DNA of 64,000 bases, from positions 290,941 through 354,940 of the forward strand of contig JANSXE010000005.1 in NCBI GenBank assembly GCA_024743195.1, in the 5' to 3' direction. Position numbers and translations under genes: made by a program. This DNA is from Alphaproteobacteria bacterium (lineage in GTDB: Bacteria; Pseudomonadota; Alphaproteobacteria; UBA8366; Aestuariispiraceae). The notes under the pieces were generated by a model. It ran no database searches, was not told the DNA's origin, and worked only from the letters and a program-made list of their open reading frames with translations. This document shows positions 7,984 to 17,228 of the stretch, one piece after another (position 1 is the stretch's first letter; every line of letters begins with the position of its first letter).

Positions 7984-10184
7984 CGCCCGCGCCCCTTGCG
8001 CGCCTTGCCGCCCTTCGCGCCGCGCCGCCCCTTGGGCACGGCGTCGGGCGCCTTGCTGATCAGTTGCGCGGCGATGGCGGGGTCGAGCGGCGCCTGATGC
8101 GCCGGCATCTCCAGATCGTAGGCCTCCAGCCGCTTGATCTCGTCGCGCATCTTGGCGGCGGTCTCGAATTCCAGATCGGCGGCGGCCTGACGCATCCTGG
8201 TCTCGAGATCGCGGATGTAGCTCTGCAGGTCCACGCCGACGAGGTTGGCCTGATCGGCGTCGCCGGTCGCGACCGTCATATGGTCGCGCTCGTAGACGCT
8301 CTCCAGGATGTCGCCGATCGACTTGCGCACGCTCTCGGGCGTGATGCCGTGCTCGACATTGTAGGCCTGTTGCTTCTCGCGCCGGCGGTTGGTCTCGTCG
8401 ATCGCGTATTGCAGGCTGTCGGTCATGCGGTCGGCGTAGAGGATCACCCGGCCGTCCACGTTGCGCGCCGCGCGCCCGATGGTCTGCACGAGCGAGGTGC
8501 GCGAGCGCAGATAGCCCTCCTTGTCCGCATCCAGGATCGCGACCAGCGCGCATTCCGGGATGTCGAGCCCCTCGCGCAGGAGGTTGATGCCGACCAGGAT
8601 GTCGAAGGCGCCGAGCCGCAGATCGCGGATGATCTCGATGCGCTCCAACGTGTCGACGTCGGAGTGCAGGTAGCGCACCTTCAGACCGGCCTCGCCCATG
8701 TATTCGGTCAGGTCCTCCGCCATGCGCTTGGTCAGCGTGGTGACCAGCACGCGCTGGCTCTTCTCGACGCAGGCGCGGCATTCGTCCAGCAGATCGTCGA
8801 CCTGATGCTCTGTCGGGCGCACCTCGCAGACCGGATCGATCAGACCGGTCGGCCGGACCAGCTGCTCGACGATGACGCCGCCGGTGCGCTCCAGCTCCCA
8901 CGGGCCCGGGGTCGCGGAGACGTAGATCGTCTGCGGGCGCATCGCGTCCCATTCCTCGAACTTCAGGGGCCGGTTGTCGACGCAGGACGGCAGCCGGAAG
9001 CCGTACTCCGCCAGCGTCGACTTGCGGGCGTAGTCGCCGCGGAACATGCCGCCGACCTGCGGCACGGTGACGTGGCTTTCGTCCACCACCAGCAGCGCGT
9101 CGTCCGGCAGGTATTCGAACAGGGTCGGCGGCGGCTCGCCCGCATTGCGGCCGGTGAGATAGCGCGAGTAGTTCTCGATCCCCGCGCAGGAGCCGGTCGC
9201 CGCCAGCATCTCCAGATCGAAGGTGGTGCGCTGCTCGAGGCGCTGCGCCTCCAACAGGCGCCCGGCCGCCTCGAACTCGGCGAGCCGCCGCTTCAACTCG
9301 ACCTTGATCTTCTCCGAGGCCTGGCGAAGCGTCGGCTTGGGCGTGACGTAATGGGAGTTGGCGTAGATTCGCGCCTCCTCCAGGGCCGACCGCTTCTCGC
9401 CGGTCAGCGGATCGAACTCGTGGATCGCATCGACCTCGTCGCCGAAGAAGCTGAAGCGCCAGGCGGTGTCCTCATAGTGCGCGGGAAACACCTCCACCGT
9501 GTCGCCGCGGACCCGGAAGGCGCCGCGCTGGAAGTTGTTGTCGTTGCGCTTGTACTGCAGCTCGACCAGCGAGCGCTGGAAGTCGCGCACGTCGAGCCGC
9601 GCGCCCGCCTTCACCGGCACAACCATGTTGGAATAGGTCTCCGGCGAGCCGATGCCGTAGATGCAGGAGACGGAGGCGACGATCACCACGTCCTCGCGCT
9701 CGAACAAGGCGCGCGTCGCGCTGTGGCGCATGCGGTCGATCTGCTCGTTGATGGAGCTTTCCTTCTCGACGAAGGTGTCGGTGCGCGGGACGTAGGCCTC
9801 CGGCTGGTAGTAGTCGTAGTAGGAGACGAAATACTCCACCGCATTGTCGGGGAAGAAGCTCTTCATCTCGCCATAGAGCTGGGCGGCCAGCGTCTTGTTC
9901 GGCGCCAGCACCAGGGTCGGGCGCTGCACGCGCTGGATCGCGTGGGCGATGGTGAAGGTCTTGCCGGAGCCGGTGACGCCCAGCAGCACCTGATCGCGCT
10001 CGCCGGATTCGATCCCCGCGGTCAGCTCCCGGATCGCCTCCGGCTGGTCGCCCGCGGGCGCGAAGTCGGACTGGATCTCGAAGCGCCGGCCGCCCTCGCT
10101 CAGCGGGCGGTCGACCGCATGCGACAGGCGCACGGCGCGGCCCTCCGGCATCGGGGGCTTCAGATCGACGGATGCATCGGCCAT
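7980..10184 (-). CDS. uvrB: Excinuclease ABC subunit B
   Basis: A 734-residue DNA helicase-like damage-verification subunit of UvrABC. Visible features are Walker [10 protein letters not shown] (about residue 50), the tyrosine-rich hairpin [21 protein letters not shown] helicase motif II, the later helicase motifs (QTIGRAARN) and the C-terminal UVR domain ([24 protein letters not shown]). A basic [16 protein letters not shown] tail follows. It is followed by an overlapping SDR gene. No LexA-type GTTC-N7-GTTC box is visible upstream. Confidence 0.97.
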   Translation of the reverse strand: MADASVDLKPPMPEGRAVRLSHAVDRPLSEGGRRFEIQSDFAPAGDQPEAIRELTAGIESGERDQVLLGVTGSGKTFTIAHAIQRVQRPTLVLAPNKTLAAQLYGEMKSFFPDNAVEYFVSYYDYYQPEAYVPRTDTFVEKESSINEQIDRMRHSATRALFEREDVVIVASVSCIYGIGSPETYSNMVVPVKAGARLDVRDFQRSLVELQYKRNDNNFQRGAFRVRGDTVEVFPAHYEDTAWRFSFFGDEVDAIHEFDPLTGEKRSALEEARIYANSHYVTPKPTLRQASEKIKVELKRRLAEFEAAGRLLEAQRLEQRTTFDLEMLAATGSCAGIENYSRYLTGRNAGEPPPTLFEYLPDDALLVVDESHVTVPQVGGMFRGDYARKSTLAEYGFRLPSCVDNRPLKFEEWDAMRPQTIYVSATPGPWELERTGGVIVEQLVRPTGLIDPVCEVRPTEHQVDDLLDECRACVEKSQRVLVTTLTKRMAEDLTEYMGEAGLKVRYLHSDVDTLERIEIIRDLRLGAFDILVGINLLREGLDIPECALVAILDADKEGYLRSRTSLVQTIGRAARNVDGRVILYADRMTDSLQYAIDETNRRREKQQAYNVEHGITPESVRKSIGDILESVYERDHMTVATGDADQANLVGVDLQSYIRDLETRMRQAAADLEFETAAKMRDEIKRLEAYDLEMPAHQAPLDPAIAAQLISKAPDAVPKGRRGAKGGKARKGRGR

Positions 10185-10191
10185 GAGGGCC

Positions 10192-10197
10192 TATATA
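10192..10197 (-). promoter_or_regulatory. Possible -10 box just upstream of uvrB
   Basis: TATATA lies only 7 nt before the uvrB ATG. If it is a -10 element, transcription would begin at or next to the start codon, giving a leaderless or near-leaderless mRNA. No good -35 box is seen at the proper distance. Confidence 0.3.
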
Positions 10198-10240
10198 GAC
10201 CCGTCGGCCGGCCGCGAACAGGCGTCGTGCGGCATAACCG

Positions 10241-10813
10241 TCAACGCGCCGCCCGGTCGGCCGGCCAGGCGGTGACGACGAAGCGCTCGGGTCCCAGGGC
10301 GGCGGCCGCCTCGAACGGCCAGCAGGTGACCAGGACCAGCGCCGCCGGGTCGTCCGGCGCGGTCAGGCTGCGCGCGTCGGCGATGCGCGTCTCGCGCACC
10401 ACATAGCGGCGCGGCACGCGGTCCTCGCCGGTGTAGGTGAGCGTCATGCCGGGCGCGACCCGGGCGAGGAATCGAAAATGCGTGTCGCGATGGCCGAACA
10501 GGACGGTCGGCCTGAGCGGCCCGGCGCCGGAAAGCCGCGCCGGCCCGAAGGCCAGCACCCGCGCGCTCGCCCCGCCCAGCACGTAGCGCACCACGCCCAG
10601 GTCGGGCGCGCTCAGCACGCCCACCGGCCGGCCGTCGGCCCAGGGCCAGGGCTGCGGCGCCGGGGTCTCGGGTCCGCCGGCCTCCCAGGCCCGCTCGATC
10701 AGCGCCGGGGCGGCCCAGGCCTTGGTCCAGAGCAAGGCGGGGCGCGCCAGGCTCGCCGCGCCGGCCGCGATCAGCAGGAGCGCGAGCGCGATCCCGAGCC
10801 GACGCGCGCTCAC
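10241..10813 (-). CDS. Class GN sortase (marine proteobacterial type)
   Basis: A 190-residue membrane-anchored transpeptidase. An N-terminal hydrophobic helix (about residues 5-25) is followed by the sortase core with the catalytic histidine in LFGHRDTHF (His108), cysteine in LVTCWPF (Cys164) and arginine in ERFVV (Arg177). It overlaps the upstream VIT/VWA gene by 4 nt (ATGA). In this family the sortase is dedicated to that single neighbouring target protein. Which cell structure the target is attached to in Gram-negatives is unknown. Confidence 0.93.
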   Translation of the reverse strand: MSARRLGIALALLLIAAGAASLARPALLWTKAWAAPALIERAWEAGGPETPAPQPWPWADGRPVGVLSAPDLGVVRYVLGGASARVLAFGPARLSGAGPLRPTVLFGHRDTHFRFLARVAPGMTLTYTGEDRVPRRYVVRETRIADARSLTAPDDPAALVLVTCWPFEAAAALGPERFVVTAWPADRAAR

Positions 10814-12975
10814 AGCCGCAGCCTTGTCGAAAGCCTCGCGCGCACCGGGACGCCGCGCCCGCCGAGGCGGAGTAACAGAAGCAGGCCGACGCCCAATCCC
10901 ACGAGCGCGAGCCCCAGCGCCGTCGCCCGATCGAGGCCGAGCGCCGTCTGCGGCCCGGCGATGCGCAGCATCGCCTGCTGCGGGGCTGCGGCGGCGCGCG
11001 CCGCGCCATCCGGCGCCGCGGCGTCCTGCGCGCCGGCCGGGTCGGACGGCGCGGCGGGCGGCGAACGCTCGACCGCGACGAAGCTCGTCCAGCGGCTCAT
11101 CAGCCGGTGGGCGAGCGCGGTCTCGAGAACCGCCTCGCGCACCGCGGGCTCCTGGGCGCCGAGCGGCAGGCGGTCCATCAGCGCGGCGATGCGCTGACGC
11201 GCCCAGAGGCGGGCGACGCCCTCGCCCTCCTGAAAGGCCGCCGCCTCGATCCGCACGGAGAAGGGACGACCGTTCTCGGACCCGGTGAGCGCCAAGGCGT
11301 CGGGCGTCCGGTCGAGCCGCATGGCGAAGCTCAGCGGCTCGCCGCGATAGAGGTCCGGCATCCGTGCGGGATAGCGGATCGCGACGCCCGCGTCGCCTTC
11401 GCTCACCAGCGCGATGTCGGTCAGCGCCGGATGGGCGATGCGCCGGTAGAAGGCGGCCATGCGCGCCTCCGCCTGCGCCGCGTCGGCGATGCGCAAGGTT
11501 GCGCCCCGGCCGAACTCGGCCGCCTTGCGCAGGAACCAGTCGTTCGGCGCGGGCCCGAGCCCGATGGTGAAGAGCCGCGCCGGGCCCAGGTCGCGCGCGA
11601 CCAGGGCGAAGAGATCGACCTCATTGCCGACCGCCCCGTCGGTCAGGAAGACGATCTGCCGGAGCGCCCCCGCCTGCGGCGCGTCGGCCAGCGCCGAGGC
11701 CAGGGCCGGCGCCATCTCGGTGCCGCCGTCGGCGTCGATCCGGGCGAGCGCGGCGAGGGCCTGCGCGCGCGCTGCGGCGTCGGCCGGGCGCGTCGCGCCG
11801 AACAGGCGCGAATAGCCGGAGGCGAAGCGGATCACGTCGAACCGGTCCTGCGGCGACAGCGCGTCCACCGCCTGCGCCAGCGCGCGCTTGGCCTGCGCGA
11901 TCGGCTCGCCATGCATCGAGCCGGAGCTGTCGAGGATGAAGGTCACGTCGCGCGGCGGCGCACGATCGAGCGCGGCGTCCCGCGCCGGCGGCAGGATCTG
12001 ACCCAACAGATAGACGCCGTCCTCCCGGCGCTCCACGAAGACGCTGGCGCCGGGCGCGTCCGCGGCTTCGGGGCGCCAACGCAGCACGACGTCGCCGGTC
12101 GCCGCCGCCGGCCCGTCGGCGAAGCGAATCAGATAGGCGCCGTCCGGCCCCTCCATCCGGTCGATGGCCAAGCGGTGCGTCGGCGAGGCGACGCCGGCCA
12201 GCGGCGCCCCCGCCTGCAAGCGCACCAGCAAATCCAGCGCGTGGCCGCCCGTGCGCAGGGCGCCGTCGCCGACGCCGGCGTTCTGCGAGATGTCGATCGC
12301 CGCGCGATCCGCGAGATCCTCCGCGAAGCGCCGCCAGAGCGTCTCCTCCGGCGCATCCAGCGCGACGCTCAGCGCGGGGGTGTAGCGGCGGGTCACGACC
12401 TGAGGCAGGGTGAGTTCGTACTCCCCGTCGACCCAGCGTGCGGTCTGTTGGAAGGCCAGCTCGACCGCCACCTCCGCGCCCGCCGGAATGTTGGCGAAGC
12501 GGGTGGTGAAGAGGTTCGGGCGCTGCTGGTCGACCAGGCCGGCGCGGCGACCCGACCGCTGCGCTTCGCGATAGACGCGGCGGGCGGCCTCGCGCTCGCG
12601 GATCTCGCCCTCGATCACCCGCTCGCCGATGCGGATCGTCATGCGGTGCACCGCGGCGTCCGGCGGCAGGGGGAAGAGGTAGACGGCCTCGGACCGGGCG
12701 GGTCCGTCGTTCCGGAAAATCTGGCGCAGGCGGGCCTCCACCACGAGCCCGGAAATCGACACCGCCATCTCGCCCGCGACCAGCCGGGCCGCCTCGGCCG
12801 GCGCCGGCGTCGCACCGTCGCCGCCCGGCTCCGCCGCCGGAACCGACGGGCTCATCAGCAGGCCGCGGTCCGGCGCCGGTGCAGCGCGACCCTGCCCGCT
12901 CAGCAGCAGCCCGACAGCGGCCGCGGCCATCAGCGCGAGGGCTCCTCGCCCAAACACATAGCGTCTCCGTCGCAT
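10810..12975 (-). CDS. Sortase target protein with VIT and VWA domains
   Basis: A 721-residue exported protein. It has a basic signal peptide ending near GRAAPAP, a VIT domain (about residues 50-180), and a von Willebrand A domain with an intact metal site (LDSSGSM, about residue 350). The C-terminal sorting signal comprises the motif GPQTAL, a hydrophobic helix and a basic tail (RARLSTRLRL). The sorting motif departs from LPxTG in the way expected for GN sortase partners. The ATG at 12975 has GAGGAG upstream. It forms a two-gene unit with the sortase. Confidence 0.93.
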   Translation of the reverse strand: MRRRRYVFGRGALALMAAAAVGLLLSGQGRAAPAPDRGLLMSPSVPAAEPGGDGATPAPAEAARLVAGEMAVSISGLVVEARLRQIFRNDGPARSEAVYLFPLPPDAAVHRMTIRIGERVIEGEIREREAARRVYREAQRSGRRAGLVDQQRPNLFTTRFANIPAGAEVAVELAFQQTARWVDGEYELTLPQVVTRRYTPALSVALDAPEETLWRRFAEDLADRAAIDISQNAGVGDGALRTGGHALDLLVRLQAGAPLAGVASPTHRLAIDRMEGPDGAYLIRFADGPAAATGDVVLRWRPEAADAPGASVFVERREDGVYLLGQILPPARDAALDRAPPRDVTFILDSSGSMHGEPIAQAKRALAQAVDALSPQDRFDVIRFASGYSRLFGATRPADAAARAQALAALARIDADGGTEMAPALASALADAPQAGALRQIVFLTDGAVGNEVDLFALVARDLGPARLFTIGLGPAPNDWFLRKAAEFGRGATLRIADAAQAEARMAAFYRRIAHPALTDIALVSEGDAGVAIRYPARMPDLYRGEPLSFAMRLDRTPDALALTGSENGRPFSVRIEAAAFQEGEGVARLWARQRIAALMDRLPLGAQEPAVREAVLETALAHRLMSRWTSFVAVERSPPAAPSDPAGAQDAAAPDGAARAAAAPQQAMLRIAGPQTALGLDRATALGLALVGLGVGLLLLLRLGGRGVPVRARLSTRLRL

Positions 12976-13527
12976 GGCGCCGCTCCTCGTCGATTGCCGG
13001 ACGCGGACAGCAGAGCGCCGCAATCGGGCCGAAGACGGCGCCGGCCGTCGGCGATTTCCGGGTCCTTTTGCGGCGGGTTTGGGGCGGGGTCGACCGCGTT
13101 AAGGGTGCGATCAATAAAACTAATCGAATCGGTTAGGTCAGCTATCATAAGGGGTTATCCCGCGGATTCGGCTTGGACATTTCGCCGGGGCGTGTTCTGA
13201 TAGCCCCGCTTCAAGGCGTTCGATCCAAGAGATCGGCTTTCTTCATCGCACCCGCATCAGCGGGTGGGCGGGTCGGCCGAGCGCATCAGCGCAACAACCA
13301 GGACGCCAGGCGAACAGGGACGACGGCGCCGTCGATGACGGAACGCACCCCATACGGCCTTCGGGCCATCCAGCCGGACCGCGGGCCCTGCAATGGGCCC
13401 CAGGCGGTTGTTTCGCGTTGCAGGCGCCGACCGACGCGCGTCGGGCGACGACGGCCATAGCCTCGGCGGGGCTCCAATCGGGCGCGCGGATCGCCGCCGC
13501 CCCGAACGACAACAGGAGAGCAGGACG
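12976..13527. other. 552-bp divergent intergenic region
   Basis: It separates the minus-strand sortase target gene from the plus-strand ABC importer operon and should hold both promoters. An imperfect palindrome CTAATCGAATCGGTTAG (13120-13136) lies in an AT-richer stretch (13105-13150). The remainder is GC-rich, and I see no small gene with a convincing start. Confidence 0.5.
13120..13136. promoter_or_regulatory. Palindromic operator-like site
   Basis: CTAATCGA and TCGGTTAG are inverted around one base, with 7 of 8 positions complementary. The site lies in the only AT-rich part of the intergenic region shared by the sortase target gene and the ABC operon. The binding factor is unknown. Confidence 0.35.
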
Positions 13528-15117
13528 ATGACCATGAAGGAGCTTGAGCGGCTCTACGCAGCCAACAAGATCAGCCGGCGCGACTTCCTGGCCGGCGCGG
13601 CGGCGGTCGGCGCGCTGGGCGCCGCCGGAACGCTGGGCGCGCCGTCGGCCCGGGCCGCGACGCCGAAGAAGGGCGGGCACATGCGTGTCGGCCTGGGCAC
13701 CGGCTCGACCTCGGACGTGCTGGACCCGGCGACCTTCGACACGACCTTCAACCAGGTTCTGGGCTACGGCACGCTGCGCAGCTCCTTGACCGAGGTGACG
13801 CCGGAGGGCGACATCGGGCCGGAGATCGCGGAGAGTTGGGAGGCCTCGCCCGACGCCAAGACCTGGGTCTTCAAGCTGCGCCAGGGCGTCGAGTTCCACG
13901 ACGGCAAGAGCATGACCGTCGACGACGTCATCGCCTCGCTCAACCATCACCGCGGCGAGGAGACCCAGTCCGCGGCCAAGCCGCTCCTGGCCTCGGTCGA
14001 GGAGATCCGCGCCGACGGCCCGGACACGCTGGTCGTCCAGCTCGCGGCCGGCAACGCCGACTTCCCCTACTACATGACCGACTACCACCTCGCGATCCTG
14101 CCGTCGGACGGCGAGGGCAAGGTCGACGCCACGTCGGGCAACGGCACCGGCCCCTACAAGCTCGAGAGTTTCGAGCCGGGCGTCAGCGCCATGACCTCGC
14201 GCTTCGAGAACTACTTCAAGGGCGGCGACCGGCAGCATTTCGATTCGTTCGAGATGCTGGCGCTGACCGACACGGCCGCGCGCACCAACGCCATGACGAC
14301 CGGCGAGGTCGACTACATGGAGCGCGCGGACCTGAAAACCGTGCATCTGCTGGAGCGGCGCCCGGGCGTCGCGGTGCTGAAGACCGACGGCACCCAGCAC
14401 TACACCATGCCGATGATCACGACCCAGGACCCCTACACGGACAACAATGTCCGCCTGGCCCTGAAGCACGCGATCAACCGCGAGGATCTGCTGGAGAAGG
14501 TGCTGCGCGGCTACGGCGCGGTCGGCAACGACCATCCGATCGGCACGGCCAACCGCTACCACGCCGACATCGAGCAGCGCACCTACGATCCGGATAAGGC
14601 CAGGTTCTACGCCAAGCAGGCGGGGATGGAGAATCTGGCGGTCAATCTGAGCGCGGCCGACGCGGCTTTCGCGGGCGCGGTCGACGCGGCGGTCCTGTTC
14701 CGCGAGCACGCGGCCGCGGCCGGCATCGACGTCACCGTCGTGCGCGAGCCGAACGACGGCTACTGGTCGGACGTCTGGATGGTGAAGCCCTTCAGCATGT
14801 GCTACTGGGGCGGCCGACCGACCGAGGACCAGATGTTCACCACGGCCTACGCCGACGGCGTGCCCTGGAACGACACCTTCTGGAGCCACGAGCGCTTCAA
14901 CAGCCTGCTGGTCGAGGCGCGCGCCGTCCTCGACGAGGCCAAGCGCGCCGAGATGTACTACGAAATGCAGCAGATCGTGCGCGACGAAGGCGGCGTGATC
15001 GTGCCGCTGTTCGCCAGCTACGTGGACGCGCACACCGACAAGCTGGCCCACGGGGCGGTCGGCTCCAACTACGCGCTCGACGGCTTCAAGCTGGCCGAGC
15101 GCTGGTGGTGGGCGTAA
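13528..15117 (+). CDS. Peptide-type ABC transporter substrate-binding protein (Tat-exported)
   Basis: A 529-residue periplasmic SBP_bac_5 (DppA/OppA-like) receptor. The N terminus has a twin-arginine signal (KISRRDFLAGAAAVGALG) ending near ARA. The segment VFKLRQGVEFHDGKSMTVDDV is the family hallmark. The ATG at 13528 has AGGAGAG upstream. It is followed by two permease genes and a fused ATPase gene. The ligand cannot be read from the sequence and could be a peptide, opine or other small molecule. The stop codon is the first base triplet of a 13-nt tandem repeat. Confidence 0.93.
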   Translation: MTMKELERLYAANKISRRDFLAGAAAVGALGAAGTLGAPSARAATPKKGGHMRVGLGTGSTSDVLDPATFDTTFNQVLGYGTLRSSLTEVTPEGDIGPEIAESWEASPDAKTWVFKLRQGVEFHDGKSMTVDDVIASLNHHRGEETQSAAKPLLASVEEIRADGPDTLVVQLAAGNADFPYYMTDYHLAILPSDGEGKVDATSGNGTGPYKLESFEPGVSAMTSRFENYFKGGDRQHFDSFEMLALTDTAARTNAMTTGEVDYMERADLKTVHLLERRPGVAVLKTDGTQHYTMPMITTQDPYTDNNVRLALKHAINREDLLEKVLRGYGAVGNDHPIGTANRYHADIEQRTYDPDKARFYAKQAGMENLAVNLSAADAAFAGAVDAAVLFREHAAAAGIDVTVVREPNDGYWSDVWMVKPFSMCYWGGRPTEDQMFTTAYADGVPWNDTFWSHERFNSLLVEARAVLDEAKRAEMYYEMQQIVRDEGGVIVPLFASYVDAHTDKLAHGAVGSNYALDGFKLAERWWWA

Positions 15118-15166
15118 GCGCCGACCATAAGCGCCGACCATAAGCGCTGACCATAAGCGCTGATTG
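15115..15166 (+). repeat. 13-nt tandem repeat beginning with the stop codon
   Basis: TAAGCGCCGACCA is repeated at 15115, 15128, 15141 (one change) and 15154 (degenerate). Because 13 is not a multiple of 3, the successive TAA codons fall in all three reading frames. Confidence 0.85.
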
Positions 15167-15172
15167 GGGGAT

Positions 15173-15209
15173 CGGTCGCCGGGCCGCATGGGGCGCGGCC
15201 CGGCGACCG
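15173..15209 (+). promoter_or_regulatory. Strong intercistronic hairpin after the binding-protein gene
   Basis: Arms 15173-15187 and 15195-15209 are a perfect 15-bp inverted repeat around a 7-nt loop. No T-run follows. Hairpins at this place in importer operons commonly protect the receptor mRNA from 3' decay or attenuate transcription, which gives excess receptor over permease. This role is inferred here. Confidence 0.65.
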
Positions 15210-15363
15210 CCTCGATTTCAGGTCGTTCGATAACAGGGCCGGGATAGAACCGGCCGACGCCCTTACGGGGCGCCGTCTCGGACCGCCACCGGGTCGGGAC
15301 GGCAGGGACGAACAGGCGAGACGAACAGCCGGGACGAACGGCGGGGGACAGGTGGGTGCAGGC

Positions 15364-16320
15364 ATGAGCGCAATTCTCAAGATGATCAGCCAGCGTCTGG
15401 CCCTGGGGCTGCTGACGCTTTGGGTGGTCACGATCATCATCTTCATGGCGGTGGAGCTGCTGCCCGGCGACTTCGCGGAAGCGCTGCTGGGTCAGGCGGC
15501 GACCGAGGAGACGGTCGCCGCGATCCGCCGCGAACTCGGCCTCGATCAGCCCGCCTTCACCCGCTACTTCCTCTGGCTGGGCGACGTGCTGCAGGGCGAC
15601 TTCGGACGCTCGCTCGCCAGCGACCGGCTGATCTCCGAGCTGGTCGGGCCGCGGGTCTACAACACCCTGTTCCTCGCCGCCTACGCCGCCGTGATCGCGG
15701 TGCCGGTCGCGTTGACGCTCGGCGTGCTGGCGGCGCTCTATCGCAACAGCCTCTACGACCGCTCGGTCAATGTGGGCGCGCTGGCCGCGATCTCCTCGCC
15801 GGAATTCTTCGCCGCCTACATCCTGGTCTACTTCTTCGCGGTCCAGAACGCCTGGTTCCCGGCGATCGCGCGGGTTTCAGAGACGACGGGCTTCGGGGCC
15901 CGGCTTGAGATGCTGTTCCTGCCGGCGGTCACGCTGACGCTCGTCACCATGGCGCATATGATGCGCATGACGCGGGCCGCCATCATCAATCTGATGGCCA
16001 GCCCCTATATCGAGATGGCGCGCCTCAAGGGCGTTCCGCGCGGCCGGATCATCACCAAGCACGCGCTGCCCAACGCGCTCTCGCCGATCATCAACGTGGT
16101 GGCGCTGAACCTCGCCTATCTGATCGTGGGCGTGGTGGTGGTCGAGGTGGTGTTCGCCTATCCGGGCCTCGGCCAATTGCTGGTGGACAGCGTCGCCAAG
16201 CGCGACATGCCGGTGGTCCAGGCCTCATGCCTGGTCTTCGCCGTCACCTACATCCTGCTGAACCTGCTCGCCGACATCCTGTCGATCCTGAGCAACCCGC
16301 GCCTGCTGCATCCGCGCTAA
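15364..16320 (+). CDS. ABC transporter permease, DppB type
   Basis: A 318-residue inner-membrane permease with about six helices. The N-terminal helix is typical (QRLALGLLTLWVVTIIIFMAVELLPGD), and the coupling loop reads YIEMARLKGVPRGRIITKHALPNALSP, which contacts the ATPase. The ATG at 15364 is preferred over an in-frame GTG at 15352. It follows the receptor gene by 246 nt, which hold a tandem repeat and a hairpin. Its own stop lies in a 13-nt tandem repeat. Confidence 0.94.
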   Translation: MSAILKMISQRLALGLLTLWVVTIIIFMAVELLPGDFAEALLGQAATEETVAAIRRELGLDQPAFTRYFLWLGDVLQGDFGRSLASDRLISELVGPRVYNTLFLAAYAAVIAVPVALTLGVLAALYRNSLYDRSVNVGALAAISSPEFFAAYILVYFFAVQNAWFPAIARVSETTGFGARLEMLFLPAVTLTLVTMAHMMRMTRAAIINLMASPYIEMARLKGVPRGRIITKHALPNALSPIINVVALNLAYLIVGVVVVEVVFAYPGLGQLLVDSVAKRDMPVVQASCLVFAVTYILLNLLADILSILSNPRLLHPR

Positions 16321-16364
16321 GAGGGCGCGCTAAAAGGGCGCGCTAAGAGGGCGCGCTAAGAGGG
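16313..16364 (+). repeat. 13-nt tandem repeat spanning the permease stop codon
   Basis: CGCGCTAAGAGGG occurs four times in tandem from 16313 (the second copy has AAGGG). The gene ends at the TAA of the first copy. The later TAAs (16331, 16344, 16357) fall in the other two frames and then the original frame. The unit length equals that of the repeat after the preceding gene, but the sequence is unrelated. Confidence 0.85.
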
Positions 16365-16372
16365 ACCGGACG

Positions 16373-17218
16373 ATGGCGACCGCAACACACAACGCCTGGA
16401 AGCTGTTTAAGACCGCGCCGCCGACGGCCTGGTTCGGTCTGATCGTCGTGTCGATCTACGTGATCGTCGCGCTGCTGGCCCCGTTTTTCGCGCCCTATGG
16501 CGAGACCGAGATCGTCGACGTCGCCGGTCTCGGCGTCGGCGACAGCGAGAAATTCCTGCTCGGCACCGACCATATCGGCCGCGACGTGCTCTCCCGCATC
16601 ATCTACGGCGCGCGCAACACGGTCGGCATCGCCTTCGTGACCACGCTGGTCACCTTCCTGATCGGCGCGGTGGCGGGATTGCTCGCCGCGGTGCTCGGCG
16701 GCTGGGTCGACCAGATCCTGAGCCGCATCGTCGACACGCTGATGGCGATCCCGCCGCTGATCTTCGCGCTGCTGATCCTGACCATCGTCGGCACGTCGGT
16801 GCTCAACATGATCATCGTGATCGCGATCCTGGATTCGACGCGCGTCTTCCGGCTGGCGCGCGCGGTCGGCATGAATGTCGTGGTGATGGACTATGTCGAG
16901 GTGGCGAAGCTGCGCGGCGAAGGCCTGTGGTGGATCATCCGCTACGAGGTGCTGCCCAACATCTCCGCCCCACTGGCGGCGGAGTTCGGGCTGCGCTTCT
17001 GCTTCGTCTTCCTGTTCATCGCCTCGCTGAGCTTCCTGGGCCTCGGCCTGCAGCCGCCGACGGCCGACTGGGGCTCGATGGTGCGCGAGATGTCGACCCT
17101 GATCACCTTCGGGCTGCCGACGCCGCTGTTCCCGGCGGCGGCGGTGGCGCTGCTGACCGTGTCGGTCAATTTCGTAGTCGACTGGTTCCTGCACAAGACC
17201 AGCGGGCTGAAAACGTGA
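16373..17218 (+). CDS. ABC transporter permease, DppC type
   Basis: A 281-residue inner-membrane permease, the partner of the preceding DppB-type protein. The N-terminal helix (AWFGLIVVSIYVIVALLAPFFAPYG), the extracytoplasmic segment LGTDHIGRDVLSRIIYGARNT and the coupling loop YVEVAKLRGEGLWWIIRYEVLPN are all typical. It follows the preceding gene by about 50 nt and precedes the ATPase by 10 nt. Confidence 0.94.
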   Translation: MATATHNAWKLFKTAPPTAWFGLIVVSIYVIVALLAPFFAPYGETEIVDVAGLGVGDSEKFLLGTDHIGRDVLSRIIYGARNTVGIAFVTTLVTFLIGAVAGLLAAVLGGWVDQILSRIVDTLMAIPPLIFALLILTIVGTSVLNMIIVIAILDSTRVFRLARAVGMNVVVMDYVEVAKLRGEGLWWIIRYEVLPNISAPLAAEFGLRFCFVFLFIASLSFLGLGLQPPTADWGSMVREMSTLITFGLPTPLFPAAAVALLTVSVNFVVDWFLHKTSGLKT

Positions 17219-17228
17219 GGAGCCGAGC

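Noticed and set aside
10185..10240. SOS (LexA) box upstream of uvrB or uvrC
   Set aside because: No GTTC-N7-GTTC or close variant is visible upstream of either gene.
8064..10406. 780-codon plus-strand frame opposite uvrB
   Set aside because: Antisense shadow; uvrB motifs are complete on the other strand.
13243..15189. 648-codon minus-strand frame opposite the substrate-binding protein
   Set aside because: Antisense shadow; the plus strand has a Tat signal, ribosome-binding site and family motifs.
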